Shown: in pieces, positions 50,876 through 61,368 of the stretch | Position numbering within the stretch: position 1 is the stretch's first letter | How the letters are laid out: every line of letters starts with the position of its first letter | NCBI GenBank assembly: GCA_029942245.1 | Contig: JAOZTN010000001.1 | Span: forward strand, 1-64,000 | Length of the DNA stretch: 64,000 nucleotides | Direction: 5' to 3' | Source: B18-G4 sp003648575 | GTDB lineage: Bacteria; Bacteroidota; Bacteroidia; Bacteroidales; B18-G4 | Notes under the pieces: generated by a model | The model's database searches: none | Told to the model about the DNA's origin: nothing | Seen by the model: the letters and a program-made list of their open reading frames with translations, nothing else | Translations under genes and position numbers: made by a program

Positions 50876-51922
50876 ATGATCAGGTTTGAACACATATCGT
50901 TTTTGTACCTTTTGTTGGGGATCCCGGTATTTACCATCCTCTTCATTACGGGAATGCGTTTGAGAAAGACAGCCTTAAAGCGGCTTGGCGACCTCAGCAT
51001 TTTGAAGCGTCTGATCCCTGATGCGTCTCCGGAGAAAATAATACTCAAATTCATCATCCTGAATTTAGCCTATGCCTTTATAATCGTTGGAATTGCTAAC
51101 CCACAAACCGGGTCCAAGCTTGAAAAAATACAGCGAAAAGGGATCGATATTGTGGTAGCACTGGACATTTCGAACAGTATGCTTGCGCAGGATATCAAGC
51201 CCGACAGGCTTTCCCGTGCCAAACAAGCCCTTTTTAAGCTCATCGACAGGCTGGAGGGCGACCGCATTGGTATCATCATTTTTGCAGGCAAGGCATATAC
51301 TCAATTGCCTATCACTACCGATTATGCCGCGGCCAAAATGTTTGTTTCGACCATTTCCCCCAAAGACATCCCTTCACAGGGAACTGCCATAGGAGAAGCT
51401 ATTGAGCTGGGCATGAGCTCCTTCGATGATAACAAGCATAGTAAGGCCATCATTATCATCACCGATGGTGAAAACCATGAGGGCAATGCCACGGAATCAG
51501 CTACTGCTGCCAGCCAGATGGGCATCACTGTATATACCATCGGCATGGGCTTGCCCGATGGAAGCCCAATACCCATAATCAACAGCTACGGACAGCAAAC
51601 CGGGTTTAAAAAAGACCGTGACGGAACTACCGTGATCACCAGACTAAATGAAGTGATGCTGCAGCAGATCGCAGCAGCAGGGAAAGGTGACTATGTACGT
51701 GCAAACAACACCCAGGCCGGGCTAAGCAAAATATTTGAGAAGATCAATGCGTTGGAAAAAAGTGAAATAGAAACCAGGATGTTCACAGACTATGAAGACC
51801 AGTTCCAGTATTTCCTGGGGTTTGGCCTCTTGTTGCTCTTCATCGAGTTTCTTATTTTTGACAGGAAAACAAAATGGGCCAGGCGGATCAGGCTTTTTGA
51901 AAAAAACAAGAGTGCACATTAA
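50876..51922 (+). CDS. batB: BatB, membrane-anchored vWA protein
   Basis: A paralogue of BatA, 348 residues, with the same layout: two N-terminal membrane segments (ISFLYLLLGIPVFTILFI, FIILNLAYAFIIVGIA), a vWA domain with DISNSMLAQDIKPDRL and IITDGENHEGNA, and a C-terminal membrane segment (FLGFGLLLLFIEFLIF). It starts one base after batA and ends directly before batC. Confidence 0.93.
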   Translation: MIRFEHISFLYLLLGIPVFTILFITGMRLRKTALKRLGDLSILKRLIPDASPEKIILKFIILNLAYAFIIVGIANPQTGSKLEKIQRKGIDIVVALDISNSMLAQDIKPDRLSRAKQALFKLIDRLEGDRIGIIIFAGKAYTQLPITTDYAAAKMFVSTISPKDIPSQGTAIGEAIELGMSSFDDNKHSKAIIIITDGENHEGNATESATAASQMGITVYTIGMGLPDGSPIPIINSYGQQTGFKKDRDGTTVITRLNEVMLQQIAAAGKGDYVRANNTQAGLSKIFEKINALEKSEIETRMFTDYEDQFQYFLGFGLLLLFIEFLIFDRKTKWARRIRLFEKNKSAH

Positions 51923-52708
<786 letters not shown>

Positions 52709-52730
52709 TTAGATAAATAAAACCAGAAAT

Positions 52731-54584
52731 ATGAAAAACATTCTGTTATCGGCCATTATGATGATGATGTTCATCACCGGCATCCATGCTGATGAGGTCA
52801 GGCTAACGGCGTCAGCACGGAGTGTTGTATCGGTTGGTGACAGGTTCCAGCTCACCTATACAGTTAATACTAAGGGAGGACAATTTTCCGGGCCTGAGAT
52901 CAGTGATTTCAGGGTACTGTCAGGACCAAACATTTCTACAAGCCAGAACTACCAGGTAATAAATGGGAAAATGTCGGCATCAACAACCGTCAGCTATATT
53001 TATTACCTCCAGGCTTTTAAAAATGGTTCTTTTGAAATTCCTCCCGCCTCCATAGAAGTAAATGGAGCGAAAATAAAATCCAAGGCAGTTAGCATTGAAG
53101 TAGTGCAGAGTAATACCGTTCCTAAAACAAAGCAGGGCGCTCAAACAAACAACAACGGGCAGGCGGAAGCAGTAAACACAGGTGATGATGTCTTTCTGAA
53201 GGCCTACGTCAGCAACCGCAATCCTTACCAGGGTGAGCAGGTCGTTGTAAGTTATAAGATCTTCACTGCCAACGTACCCATTTCCGATATCGACATCGAA
53301 AACCTGGCTTCATTCCCAGGGTTTTGGGCCACAAACCTGATCACCGACAGGCAGCAGATCGAACCCAAACAAGAAGTCATTGATGGGACAGAATATCTTA
53401 CCGGCGAGCTTTATAAGGCTGCCCTCTTCCCACAAAAATCCGGAGAGATCAACATCGCAGCAAAAAAACTGAATTGCACAGCCCAGGTTCGTACACAGGG
53501 CAACAGAAAGGCACGTGATCCCTTTTTCGATAGTTTTTTTGATGATCCATTTTTCAACAACCAGTACCAGAATGTGCGGATAGAGATGGAATCCAATCCC
53601 ATCAAGCTAAATGTAAAACCTCTGCCCATTGACAAAAAGCCGGCCGGTTTCAGTGGCGCTGTCGGGCGATTCAGCATACGGGCCTCCATCGATAATGCAA
53701 ACCTTCTCACCAATGATGCAGTCACCATCAAACTGATTATCAGCGGCAGCGGCAACCTCGAACTCATCAATACACCGGAAATTAACTGGCCTCCTGATTT
53801 TGAGACCTACGAACCAAAGATCACCAAGAATATTAAAACTACGGCATCAGGTGTTTCCGGAAGCCGAACCTTTGAATTCCTGGCCATACCCAGGAGTGCA
53901 GGCGATTTTAGTGTAGGGCCTATAGAGTTAAGCTATTTCGATCCGGCTACCGGCAAGTATAAAACCGTTTCCTCCGAGAAATTCGAGATTCATGTCGAAA
54001 AAGGCGAACAATCATCTAACTCTGTCACATACAGCGGGGTAGCACAAGAAGACATCATGTACCTGGGACAGGATATACGTTATATTAAAACAGGCACTTT
54101 TGTGCTCTCCAACAAAGGACAATACTTATTCGCCACCCCCTTGTATTATATGTTGCTCGCAGCACCGGTGGTGATGCTGGCATTGTTATCACTGTTGATC
54201 ATCAACAGCAGAAAGAAAAAAAGCAATGTTGCCCTTGTCAGGAACAGGAAAGCAACGAAGGTGGCACGGAAGAACCTGAAGATCGCAAACCAATTCCTGA
54301 AGTCTCAGCAAAGAGAAGAGTTTTATACAGAGGTTTCCAGGGCGCTCTGGGGATACCTCAGCGATAAATTCAACATTCCCTTATCCGACCTTTCGATGGA
54401 TACCATCCGCGAGCGCCTGTCGGAAAAGAATGTCAGCGAAGAAAGCATCGATACCTTCATAGAGGGGCTGAACAAATGCGAATTTGCCAGGTTTGCTCCC
54501 GGTGAAAGCACCAACTTGATGAATGAGATATACCAGGAAGCCATTATGTTTATCAGTCGCATAGAAAGTGAACTTAAATCCTGA
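52731..54584 (+). CDS. batD: BatD, oxygen tolerance protein
   Basis: The 617-residue protein has a signal peptide (ILLSAIMMMMFITGIHA) and the BatD domain: AYVSNRNPYQGEQVVVSYKI near residue 155, repeated beta domains and FSGAVGRFSI near 305. One membrane segment follows (YYMLLAAPVVMLALLSLLII, about 465-485). A cytosolic helical domain of about 110 residues ends the protein (FYTEVSRALWGYLSDKFNIPLSDLS). It is an inner-membrane protein facing the periplasm, and in its family it is called the oxygen tolerance protein. Confidence 0.93.
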   Translation: MKNILLSAIMMMMFITGIHADEVRLTASARSVVSVGDRFQLTYTVNTKGGQFSGPEISDFRVLSGPNISTSQNYQVINGKMSASTTVSYIYYLQAFKNGSFEIPPASIEVNGAKIKSKAVSIEVVQSNTVPKTKQGAQTNNNGQAEAVNTGDDVFLKAYVSNRNPYQGEQVVVSYKIFTANVPISDIDIENLASFPGFWATNLITDRQQIEPKQEVIDGTEYLTGELYKAALFPQKSGEINIAAKKLNCTAQVRTQGNRKARDPFFDSFFDDPFFNNQYQNVRIEMESNPIKLNVKPLPIDKKPAGFSGAVGRFSIRASIDNANLLTNDAVTIKLIISGSGNLELINTPEINWPPDFETYEPKITKNIKTTASGVSGSRTFEFLAIPRSAGDFSVGPIELSYFDPATGKYKTVSSEKFEIHVEKGEQSSNSVTYSGVAQEDIMYLGQDIRYIKTGTFVLSNKGQYLFATPLYYMLLAAPVVMLALLSLLIINSRKKKSNVALVRNRKATKVARKNLKIANQFLKSQQREEFYTEVSRALWGYLSDKFNIPLSDLSMDTIRERLSEKNVSEESIDTFIEGLNKCEFARFAPGESTNLMNEIYQEAIMFISRIESELKS

Positions 54585-54590
54585 GGTGAA

Positions 54591-55340
54591 ATGAAAAAGA
54601 TAATCAGTATTATTTGCGCAGCAATACTTTCTATTTCCCTCATGGGACAACAGGAATTGATCAGCAGTGGAGACTCGGCATACAAGCAGGAACTTTATAC
54701 TGAGGCCATCACTCAATACGAAACAGTGCTTGAGCAGGGTTACGAGTCAGCTGAACTCTATTATAACCTTGGAAACGCATACTTCAATATCAATAACCTG
54801 CCGGCAGCCATCCTCAACTATGAAAGGGCCAGGGTACTGGCACCGGGCGACGCCGATATCCAGTTCAACCTTAAGATCGCCAACAGCATGATCACTGATA
54901 AGATAGAAGCTGTGCCCGAGATCTTTTATGTCAGGTGGTGGAAATCGCTTAGAAACAGTATTAACCTTCATAGCTGGACGATCACCAGCATAACAGTCTT
55001 TGCATTGCTGCTACTGTGTGCGGGCCTCTTTTTCCTTGCAAGGAATATGTTCTTGCGCAAGATAGCCTTCTGGACAGGTATAGTATTTGTGTTGCTGAGC
55101 CTTGCTGTATTTTCCATGACTTACACCAAATACGATATGCAAAGCAAGCATTTGGAGGCCATTGTCTTTGATCCGACCATAACCATAAAGTCATCACCAA
55201 ACCAATTGGGAAAAGACCTTTTCGTGATCCATGAGGGCACCAAGGTCTATATTATCGAAGAGATCAACGATTGGTGTAATATCGTTATTGCCAATGGGAG
55301 CGATGGCTGGTTGCCCTCCTCCAGCATAAAAAGAATCTAA
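54591..55340 (+). CDS. batE: BatE, TPR and SH3-like membrane protein
   Basis: The 249-residue protein has a signal peptide (IISIICAAILSISLMGQ) and TPR helices (residues 25-100: YTEAITQYETVLEQG, AELYYNLGNAYFNINNLPAAILNYERA). Two membrane segments follow (TITSITVFALLLLCAGLFFLA, FWTGIVFVLLSLAVFSM). A C-terminal bacterial SH3-like domain is seen in IKSSPNQLGKDLFVIHEGTKVYIIE. It closes the Bat operon. Its stop codon is part of heptad array H. Confidence 0.92.
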   Translation: MKKIISIICAAILSISLMGQQELISSGDSAYKQELYTEAITQYETVLEQGYESAELYYNLGNAYFNINNLPAAILNYERARVLAPGDADIQFNLKIANSMITDKIEAVPEIFYVRWWKSLRNSINLHSWTITSITVFALLLLCAGLFFLARNMFLRKIAFWTGIVFVLLSLAVFSMTYTKYDMQSKHLEAIVFDPTITIKSSPNQLGKDLFVIHEGTKVYIIEEINDWCNIVIANGSDGWLPSSSIKRI

Positions 55341-55366
55341 CTCATCACCCGGCACCCGGCACTCTA
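55339..55366. repeat. Short heptanucleotide array H between convergent stops
   Basis: AACTCAT, CACCCGG, CACCCGG, CACTCTA. The AA of the batE stop TAA (55338-55340) opens the array, and the final CTA is the reverse-strand stop TAG of the peptidase gene. The array is therefore the entire spacer. Confidence 0.75.
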
Positions 55367-56572
55367 CAGCCCAAGTTTTTCTGCAATCTTCTCAGGGACT
55401 GCATCCTTGTGTATCATAACAGCAACGGTATTTAGTTTCACGTAAGATGCTGACATGTATAGATATCCGCCTTTGTCATTGCTATCATCATCCCAGCTGT
55501 TCTTGGTCACATAATAGCGTGTGCCATGCTGGTCTTCCATGATGCCTGTAAGATGCATAAGGTGGTCGTCGGTTGAAGTATAATTATCGAAGTGTTCCTG
55601 GCGCATGGCCTCGTCCACATCCTTTTCTTCACCCGGCTTTTCAAAGACATACAGCTCTTTGCCCTTTTCAGTTGAGGTTAGTTTTTCCCAGCGTTCCCTT
55701 TCAGTGCCGCTCAGGCTTTCCACCTTTTTCTCCGGAAGGATGGCGATGCCATTCCTGTGTGAGAATCCACGGTCGCTCACGTCTCCATCCCAGCAAATAG
55801 TATATCCCTCCTCCAGAGCATAATTGATCACTTCCATCATATATCCCAGGGGGAGATTATAGTATACGTCATCGGACCAGTTATCCGGTATTTCCAGGTT
55901 CACAGCCTCAAAATATGGATAGCAGGAATATGAGGTGATCTCAATATAGTCATCGAGCTTAATTTCCAATGATTCCGCGTAAGTGATCGGGTTAACAACG
56001 TTGCCATCATCTTCGAATGACACTGGTATAGGCCCCAGGTAAATGTCGAGGATGGCATTATATGCCTCAAACCACTTAGGGCTCAGCTTACCGGCGCGTT
56101 TTTTAATAACAGCATCGAGGAACCCCTGGAGGACTGCATCCAGCTCTCCATGGTTATGCTTGTCTTCACCGATCTCAAGGCCGGCATAAACAGATTCAGG
56201 GGCAATACCATATTCTGCCATCACATTGATTACATCATGACCTTGTCCGCCCGGACCAAAATTTGAACTGCCATGCATTCTAACATACTTCAATCCTTTA
56301 ACAGAATATGCATTCCTGACAATGAACATTTCCGAAAGGTCAGTCACTTTGCCTGTGACCCTCAATACTTCAGCTTCGACGAAGGAAATCCCCGCAAAGG
56401 ACCAGCATGTACCTGAACGATGCTGATCTTTTACAGTGGTAACGGGGATCTCTACCACTGTCTCAAATATATAGGCTGTATCTGCATCATCCTGGGCTAA
56501 AATCTGTCCGGGAGTGAAGTTAAAAAATGCTGTAGTAAGTGCTAGAAGCAGAAGTTTTGTTAAGGCTTTCAT
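55364..56572 (-). CDS. Exported C1-family (bleomycin hydrolase/PepC-like) cysteine peptidase
   Basis: From the ATG at 56572 the protein has 402 residues with a signal peptide (ALTKLLLLALTTAFFNF). The papain-type catalytic residues are all there: Gln50 and Cys56 in DQHRSGTCWSF, His337 in DDHLMHLTG, and Asn358 in VTKNSWDDD. Overall it follows the aminopeptidase C/bleomycin hydrolase layout, but that family is cytosolic and about 450 residues. An exported version is typical of Bacteroidota. An ATG at 56644 would add 24 residues before the signal and is rejected. It converges on batE. Confidence 0.9.
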   Translation of the reverse strand: MKALTKLLLLALTTAFFNFTPGQILAQDDADTAYIFETVVEIPVTTVKDQHRSGTCWSFAGISFVEAEVLRVTGKVTDLSEMFIVRNAYSVKGLKYVRMHGSSNFGPGGQGHDVINVMAEYGIAPESVYAGLEIGEDKHNHGELDAVLQGFLDAVIKKRAGKLSPKWFEAYNAILDIYLGPIPVSFEDDGNVVNPITYAESLEIKLDDYIEITSYSCYPYFEAVNLEIPDNWSDDVYYNLPLGYMMEVINYALEEGYTICWDGDVSDRGFSHRNGIAILPEKKVESLSGTERERWEKLTSTEKGKELYVFEKPGEEKDVDEAMRQEHFDNYTSTDDHLMHLTGIMEDQHGTRYYVTKNSWDDDSNDKGGYLYMSASYVKLNTVAVMIHKDAVPEKIAEKLGL

Positions 56573-56876
56573 TATTAGGGTTTTTTTAACGATTTTGAAT
56601 AGTTTACGACACGAAATTACAATAAAATTTAAAAAACAGTCCATTTGCCGTTATCTGATTCAGGGCTGCCGATAACTTTATTGGACTTGCTTTTTTACAA
56701 GAATCTTTTAATTTTGTTATTAAATAATTAAGATTTTTTGTCCTATATTTGTTAATACTTTTAGACATTCCAGGTTTGCCTGTTTTCAAAAAAGGTGTAA
56801 CTTGTGCCACATAAGTTAAGATTGCACTAACATAAAGTTCATATTCCGTTAAAACCAAAAATCAAATTTGACTAAC
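56573..56876. other. 304-bp divergent spacer, AT-rich
   Basis: No gene is supported. A TATATTTG (56744-56751, plus strand) matches the -7 element about 125 bp before the next gene, but no TTG sits 19-21 bp upstream. Minus-strand TAATTTCG near 56620 is a weaker match for the peptidase gene. Confidence 0.5.
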
Positions 56877-59765
56877 ATGAAAAATAAAGTTTTACCATTA
56901 AGTCTTGTTACGTTAGTTATTTTCCTGGGCGCCTTTCTCATCTCTTCAACGGTTTCATTTCAGGAATCATTTTTAAGTGATCCCGACAATGATGTTACTT
57001 TGAAGAACACGAATGCCTCTCAGGATTATATTGCACAAATACGCAATAACAAACTTACAAACTCCATTGCTTTTGAGGACGAGTTGGGTGCTTTCATCCA
57101 GACTGAAGAGCTTGTTGCAAACTCCTACAAGGAAGATTTTGATTGGCAATTCCTGGGGCCTGACAATGTCAGTGGCTTCACCAGCGCCATACTTTACGAC
57201 AACTCGGATACCTCACTAACAACAATCATTGCAGGTGCATTTACCGGCGGTTTGTATAAATCCACAAACAGCGGTTTGACCTGGAACAAGATCAATGGCA
57301 TTGAAAGCAGTTTGCGTATTTCATGTATCGCCCAGGCATCTGACGGGACGATATATGCAGGAACCGGAGGCTATTTTATTGGCTCAGGTATCTACAAGTC
57401 GACTGATGGTGAAACCTTCACTGTTTTAGCTTCCACCGACCCTACCAACGGTGGTTTGGCAGCTTTCGCCTATGTGAACGCTCTTGAGATCAACCCAACT
57501 AACGGGTCTCTCTATGCATCAACCGATGAAGGGATATTTTACTCCAATGACCAGGGTGAAACATGGAACTTTGCCCGGGCTACCGGCGATACCCCCCTCC
57601 TTGGCGTTTCCACTGATGTGAATATTGGTTCTAACGGAATTACCGCAGCATCATTAGATGGGCTTTGTTATATTTCAGAAGATGGAAACCCGAATAACTT
57701 TGTGCTGCATTCAAGCGACACATTCAATCTCCCATACGAAAATATCGGCGCACTGGAACTGGCAATCGCTCCTTCCAACCCGGATATTTTATATGCAACA
57801 GTACTTGACGTAGAAGATGTGTTAGTCAACATTTACACATCTGAAGATAAAGGAGTACACTGGAGGGTCGTTGCTCCCGGTGGAAGCACAACGCTGAACC
57901 TCCTTTTTAATGACATGAACAATGTGATCGCTGTTTTTCCGGATGATCCGGGCAGGATCCTTGTTGGTGGAAATGATATGTGGGAAGGAAAGAAGTATGA
58001 TGAAACCGGATACTACCAGTGGACTCAGCGTTCTTTCGGCCAAATTCCACCACAGGTTTTCCCTTCATACATTCATACCTTCCATTACAGTTATTTGTTC
58101 AGGCCAGGCAAGAACAATGAGCTCCTTATTGGCCACAATGGCGGAATCTCCAGGGGTATGATCAATAGTGATTACTTCGAATTTGCGGAACTCACAAAAA
58201 CATATACAACTTCACAAGCCATGACAATGGGAATCAGCGGAACTGAAAAATTTGTCATCGGTGGATTTAACCAGGCCGGCGTCCAGTATATCAATGGACA
58301 TCAAAACCCTGCAAATGCTAAAAATGCTTATCAGATCTGGGCGTTTTTGCCACCATGGGGTGGAAATGGCGGAGAAGTATTCCTTTCTATCATGGACCAG
58401 GAAGTCGTGATCTACTCAGATGCTAGCGGAGAGTTCAGAAGGTCAGAAGACCTTGGGTTCAGTACTTCAAACTCTTTCCTTGGCGAGGGCATGCCCCTTC
58501 CCGAAGAAATTGTTCCTTCTCTCTATTGGGAAAATTTTGATAACGATAACAGCCGCGACTCGGTTGCTGTATATGTAAGCAATCCAATAGAAACCGGTAC
58601 AACACTTTACCTGCCCAGTAACAACCGCGGGTATCCATTCCTGTACACTACCGAAATTACATACCAGGTTGGAGATACCCTCCGGACCAGGGACCCCATC
58701 AGTACTAAATTCTTTATCGGTTCAGAAAATGCCGTGTGGATGACTACTGATATCCTGGACTTTACAGGTACTCCCGAGTGGTTCCAGATCTCTGAGCAGT
58801 CAAAACTTGGTGTTGAAGGAATTGTAAGCGCCATGGCCTTCTCTGCCGATGCAAACTACGTTTATGTAGGAACACAGGATGGACGTGTATTCAGGATCGC
58901 AAATATTGCACTGGCATACAACTATGAGCGTGCTGATGTGAGGAGTCCATATTGCGTTATTTCAACTGCCGAGATCCCGCTGATCGATCCCGTCACTATG
59001 GTGCAGAATACAAATACCATTACGTCGATCTGTGTTGATCCACAGGATGAGAACAGCGTTGTCCTGGGTCTTGGAAACTACGGACTGGTTCACTATCTGT
59101 TCAAATCAGACAATGCCACTGCTGGTGATGCATCATTCCAATCAGCGCAAGGAAACCTTCCCAGCATGCCTGTTTATGCTTCTATCATCGAAATGAGCAA
59201 CTCAAGTATGTGTATCGTGGGAACTGACTTTGGAGTTTTCGAAACACAGGATATCAATGCTTCCTCTCCAGAGTGGAATGCTTCACAGGGACTTGCAGGA
59301 AAAACTCCTGTATTTGCTCTTAAACAACAAGTTGTTGCTCAGCCGATGGTTGAGTTTATGTACTGGAACGGGGAAGATACTGTTACAGCTTCATTCCCGG
59401 GCACCGACAACTACGGAATTATTTATGCTGCTGCAAACGGCCGCGGGTTATTCTATTCCAACAAATACCAGAAGCCTGTTGGCATCATTAGCAACGACCT
59501 CACTGTTGAGGAAGCGGGCATTTCTGTTTATCCGAATCCTGCAAGCAGCAATACAACGATTGAATATGAGCTTAATAAAGCCGGAAGCGTTATCATTCGT
59601 TTATTTGACATTAACGGAAAGATGATGACCAGCGAACAATTTACCCAGGCAGAAGGCTCACATAAATATCAATTCAATTGCAGTCAATTCCCAACAGGAA
59701 TGTATATCATCAGCCTTCAAACCGGGAATTCTGTAAAAACCAGCAAATTTATCATTGCACATTAA
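56877..59765 (+). CDS. Large secreted beta-propeller (sortilin/BNR-like) protein with T9SS sorting domain
   Basis: From the ATG at 56877 the protein has 962 residues; the frame is open from a TTG three codons earlier. It has a signal peptide (LPLSLVTLVIFLGAFLISS). Then come repeated beta-propeller blades with Asp-box-like motifs such as GLYKSTNSGLTWNKI, GIYKSTDGETF, GIFYSNDQGETWNF and YTSEDKGVHWRV. A T9SS sorting domain follows (ISVYPNPASSNTTIEY, IRLFDINGKMM, PTGMYIISLQTGNS). It resembles the sortilin-like or glycosidase-propeller proteins exported by type IX systems. No catalytic residues of a known hydrolase were recognised, so binding or adhesion is as likely as enzymatic activity. Confidence 0.88.
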   Translation: MKNKVLPLSLVTLVIFLGAFLISSTVSFQESFLSDPDNDVTLKNTNASQDYIAQIRNNKLTNSIAFEDELGAFIQTEELVANSYKEDFDWQFLGPDNVSGFTSAILYDNSDTSLTTIIAGAFTGGLYKSTNSGLTWNKINGIESSLRISCIAQASDGTIYAGTGGYFIGSGIYKSTDGETFTVLASTDPTNGGLAAFAYVNALEINPTNGSLYASTDEGIFYSNDQGETWNFARATGDTPLLGVSTDVNIGSNGITAASLDGLCYISEDGNPNNFVLHSSDTFNLPYENIGALELAIAPSNPDILYATVLDVEDVLVNIYTSEDKGVHWRVVAPGGSTTLNLLFNDMNNVIAVFPDDPGRILVGGNDMWEGKKYDETGYYQWTQRSFGQIPPQVFPSYIHTFHYSYLFRPGKNNELLIGHNGGISRGMINSDYFEFAELTKTYTTSQAMTMGISGTEKFVIGGFNQAGVQYINGHQNPANAKNAYQIWAFLPPWGGNGGEVFLSIMDQEVVIYSDASGEFRRSEDLGFSTSNSFLGEGMPLPEEIVPSLYWENFDNDNSRDSVAVYVSNPIETGTTLYLPSNNRGYPFLYTTEITYQVGDTLRTRDPISTKFFIGSENAVWMTTDILDFTGTPEWFQISEQSKLGVEGIVSAMAFSADANYVYVGTQDGRVFRIANIALAYNYERADVRSPYCVISTAEIPLIDPVTMVQNTNTITSICVDPQDENSVVLGLGNYGLVHYLFKSDNATAGDASFQSAQGNLPSMPVYASIIEMSNSSMCIVGTDFGVFETQDINASSPEWNASQGLAGKTPVFALKQQVVAQPMVEFMYWNGEDTVTASFPGTDNYGIIYAAANGRGLFYSNKYQKPVGIISNDLTVEEAGISVYPNPASSNTTIEYELNKAGSVIIRLFDINGKMMTSEQFTQAEGSHKYQFNCSQFPTGMYIISLQTGNSVKTSKFIIAH

Positions 59766-59809
59766 GCCATTTTAACTGAAAAAATTAACACCTAATAAAA
59801 AGAACGGAC

Positions 59810-61312
59810 ATGAAAAAATTATTATCCACGCTGCTTTTTCTCTTCGTCGTAGCCATCCTGAGTGCGCAGACTGACGTCTATCCTCCTTCATTGATGGAGC
59901 CGGAAGATGCCAGGGAAGGCCTGATGCCCGATGTAATCCTTAACTGGGCAGCTGTTGGCGGATCCGGCGGCACCGTTGAATATGAAGTACAACTCGACGT
60001 TACCGATGCATTCACCAGTGCGCATACTTTTGATAAAAGCCAGCTCAGTGGCTTGCAGATGCAAGACCTGCTCTTCGGGCAAACCTATTACTGGAGAGTC
60101 AGGGCATATGAAGGCACTGATGTATCCGATTGGTCAGCAGTCTGGTCTTTTACCATCTTTGAAACTATCGTCCTTCTGAAGCCTAACAATCCCTCAGCAG
60201 GTGCAGATGTCAATGTAGAGCTCAAAGCAAAAAGTTCTATCGGTGCAGGAAGTTCATCCATCCCGATATCAGGTATCATTGTGTATGAGTTTGAAGCAGA
60301 CACCTCCATGAACTTTGACAGTGATCTCCTCTTCGAGGGACACAGCGATACAAGCTTCGTCAACACCACTTTTCTCCACTTTGGTGAAACGTATTACTGG
60401 CATGCCAGGGTAAGACATGCTGCTGACACTTGTATATGGTCTGAAGTATGGAGCTTTGAGACAGAATTTGCTCCGAAACTTCAGAAACCGCTGGATGGTT
60501 CAACAGACCAGGGCCTCGAGAATGAATTAAAATGGAAACCGATTGAAGGTGTTGTTGATTATGAAGTGCAGATCGCAGATAATGATGCCTTCACAGGTGC
60601 ACACTCAGCAATCGTTGAACACGGATTTGAATATGTCACCGATGGCTATCTAACCTTTGGAACGGAATATTTCTGGAGGGTACGTGCGAATCATGCTACT
60701 GATACTTCAGACTGGGCTGCACCATTTACATTTACAACCATCAGCACAGTACTCCTTGATAAACCGGATGATGAAGAAATGGATGTCAGCATCCTTCCTT
60801 TACTTGAATGGGAAGAGGTCTCCGGTGTTGATTTTTATCAGGTACAGTATAACAATACAAACAATTTCGATGATCCATGTTGTGATGAAACAGTTGAAGG
60901 AACTGATAACTTTTTCCAGGTAGTCTTTATCCTTGACTATAATACCACCTTCTACTGGCGTGCCCGTACAATGCAAGGCATCGACACTACTGTATGGAGT
61001 GATGTCTGGAGTTTTACCACCAGGCCCATCGACTTTGGTATTGATGAAGCATTTGATGCAAATAACATTAAGATCTATCCGAACCCAAGTAATGGCAAAC
61101 TCTATATCAACATCGACGGAGACAGAAATGAGGAAGTCAGTGTACGTATTATGGACATGCTTGGACAGGTACATATCGAAGAAAATGTAATCTTCGGACA
61201 GGGCAACACCAGCAAGATGTTTGACCTGAACAACTTTGCCAATGGATTATACATTGTGAAACTGACACAAGGTGATCATAGCTATTCACATAAGATTACA
61301 GTACACAAATAG
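59810..61312 (+). CDS. Secreted fibronectin-type-III-like repeat protein with T9SS sorting domain
   Basis: The 500-residue protein has a signal peptide (LLSTLLFLFVVAILSAQ) and four domains of roughly 95 residues. Each contains a YEVQxxxxxxF strand and a YYWRVRAxxxxDTSDWS strand, as in fibronectin type III folds (about residues 25-115, 117-215, 217-310, 313-405). The T9SS sorting domain follows (IKIYPNPSNGKLYIN, VRIMDMLGQVHI, ANGLYIVKLTQGDHS). It may be an adhesin or a structural surface protein. It lies 45 bp after the propeller gene, so the two cargo proteins are probably made together. Confidence 0.88.
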   Translation: MKKLLSTLLFLFVVAILSAQTDVYPPSLMEPEDAREGLMPDVILNWAAVGGSGGTVEYEVQLDVTDAFTSAHTFDKSQLSGLQMQDLLFGQTYYWRVRAYEGTDVSDWSAVWSFTIFETIVLLKPNNPSAGADVNVELKAKSSIGAGSSSIPISGIIVYEFEADTSMNFDSDLLFEGHSDTSFVNTTFLHFGETYYWHARVRHAADTCIWSEVWSFETEFAPKLQKPLDGSTDQGLENELKWKPIEGVVDYEVQIADNDAFTGAHSAIVEHGFEYVTDGYLTFGTEYFWRVRANHATDTSDWAAPFTFTTISTVLLDKPDDEEMDVSILPLLEWEEVSGVDFYQVQYNNTNNFDDPCCDETVEGTDNFFQVVFILDYNTTFYWRARTMQGIDTTVWSDVWSFTTRPIDFGIDEAFDANNIKIYPNPSNGKLYINIDGDRNEEVSVRIMDMLGQVHIEENVIFGQGNTSKMFDLNNFANGLYIVKLTQGDHSYSHKITVHK

Positions 61313-61339
61313 CATCCATTACCAAACCAAAAACTAAGA

Positions 61340-61366
61340 AGCCCTGCATTTGCGGGGCTTTTTTTT
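61340..61366 (+). terminator. Intrinsic terminator after the Fn3-like cargo gene
   Basis: AGCCCTGC (61340-61347), loop ATTT, GCGGGGCT (61352-61359) with one G-U pair, then a run of T to 61366. It ends three bases before the convergent gene stop. Confidence 0.9.
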
Positions 61367-61368
61367 AT

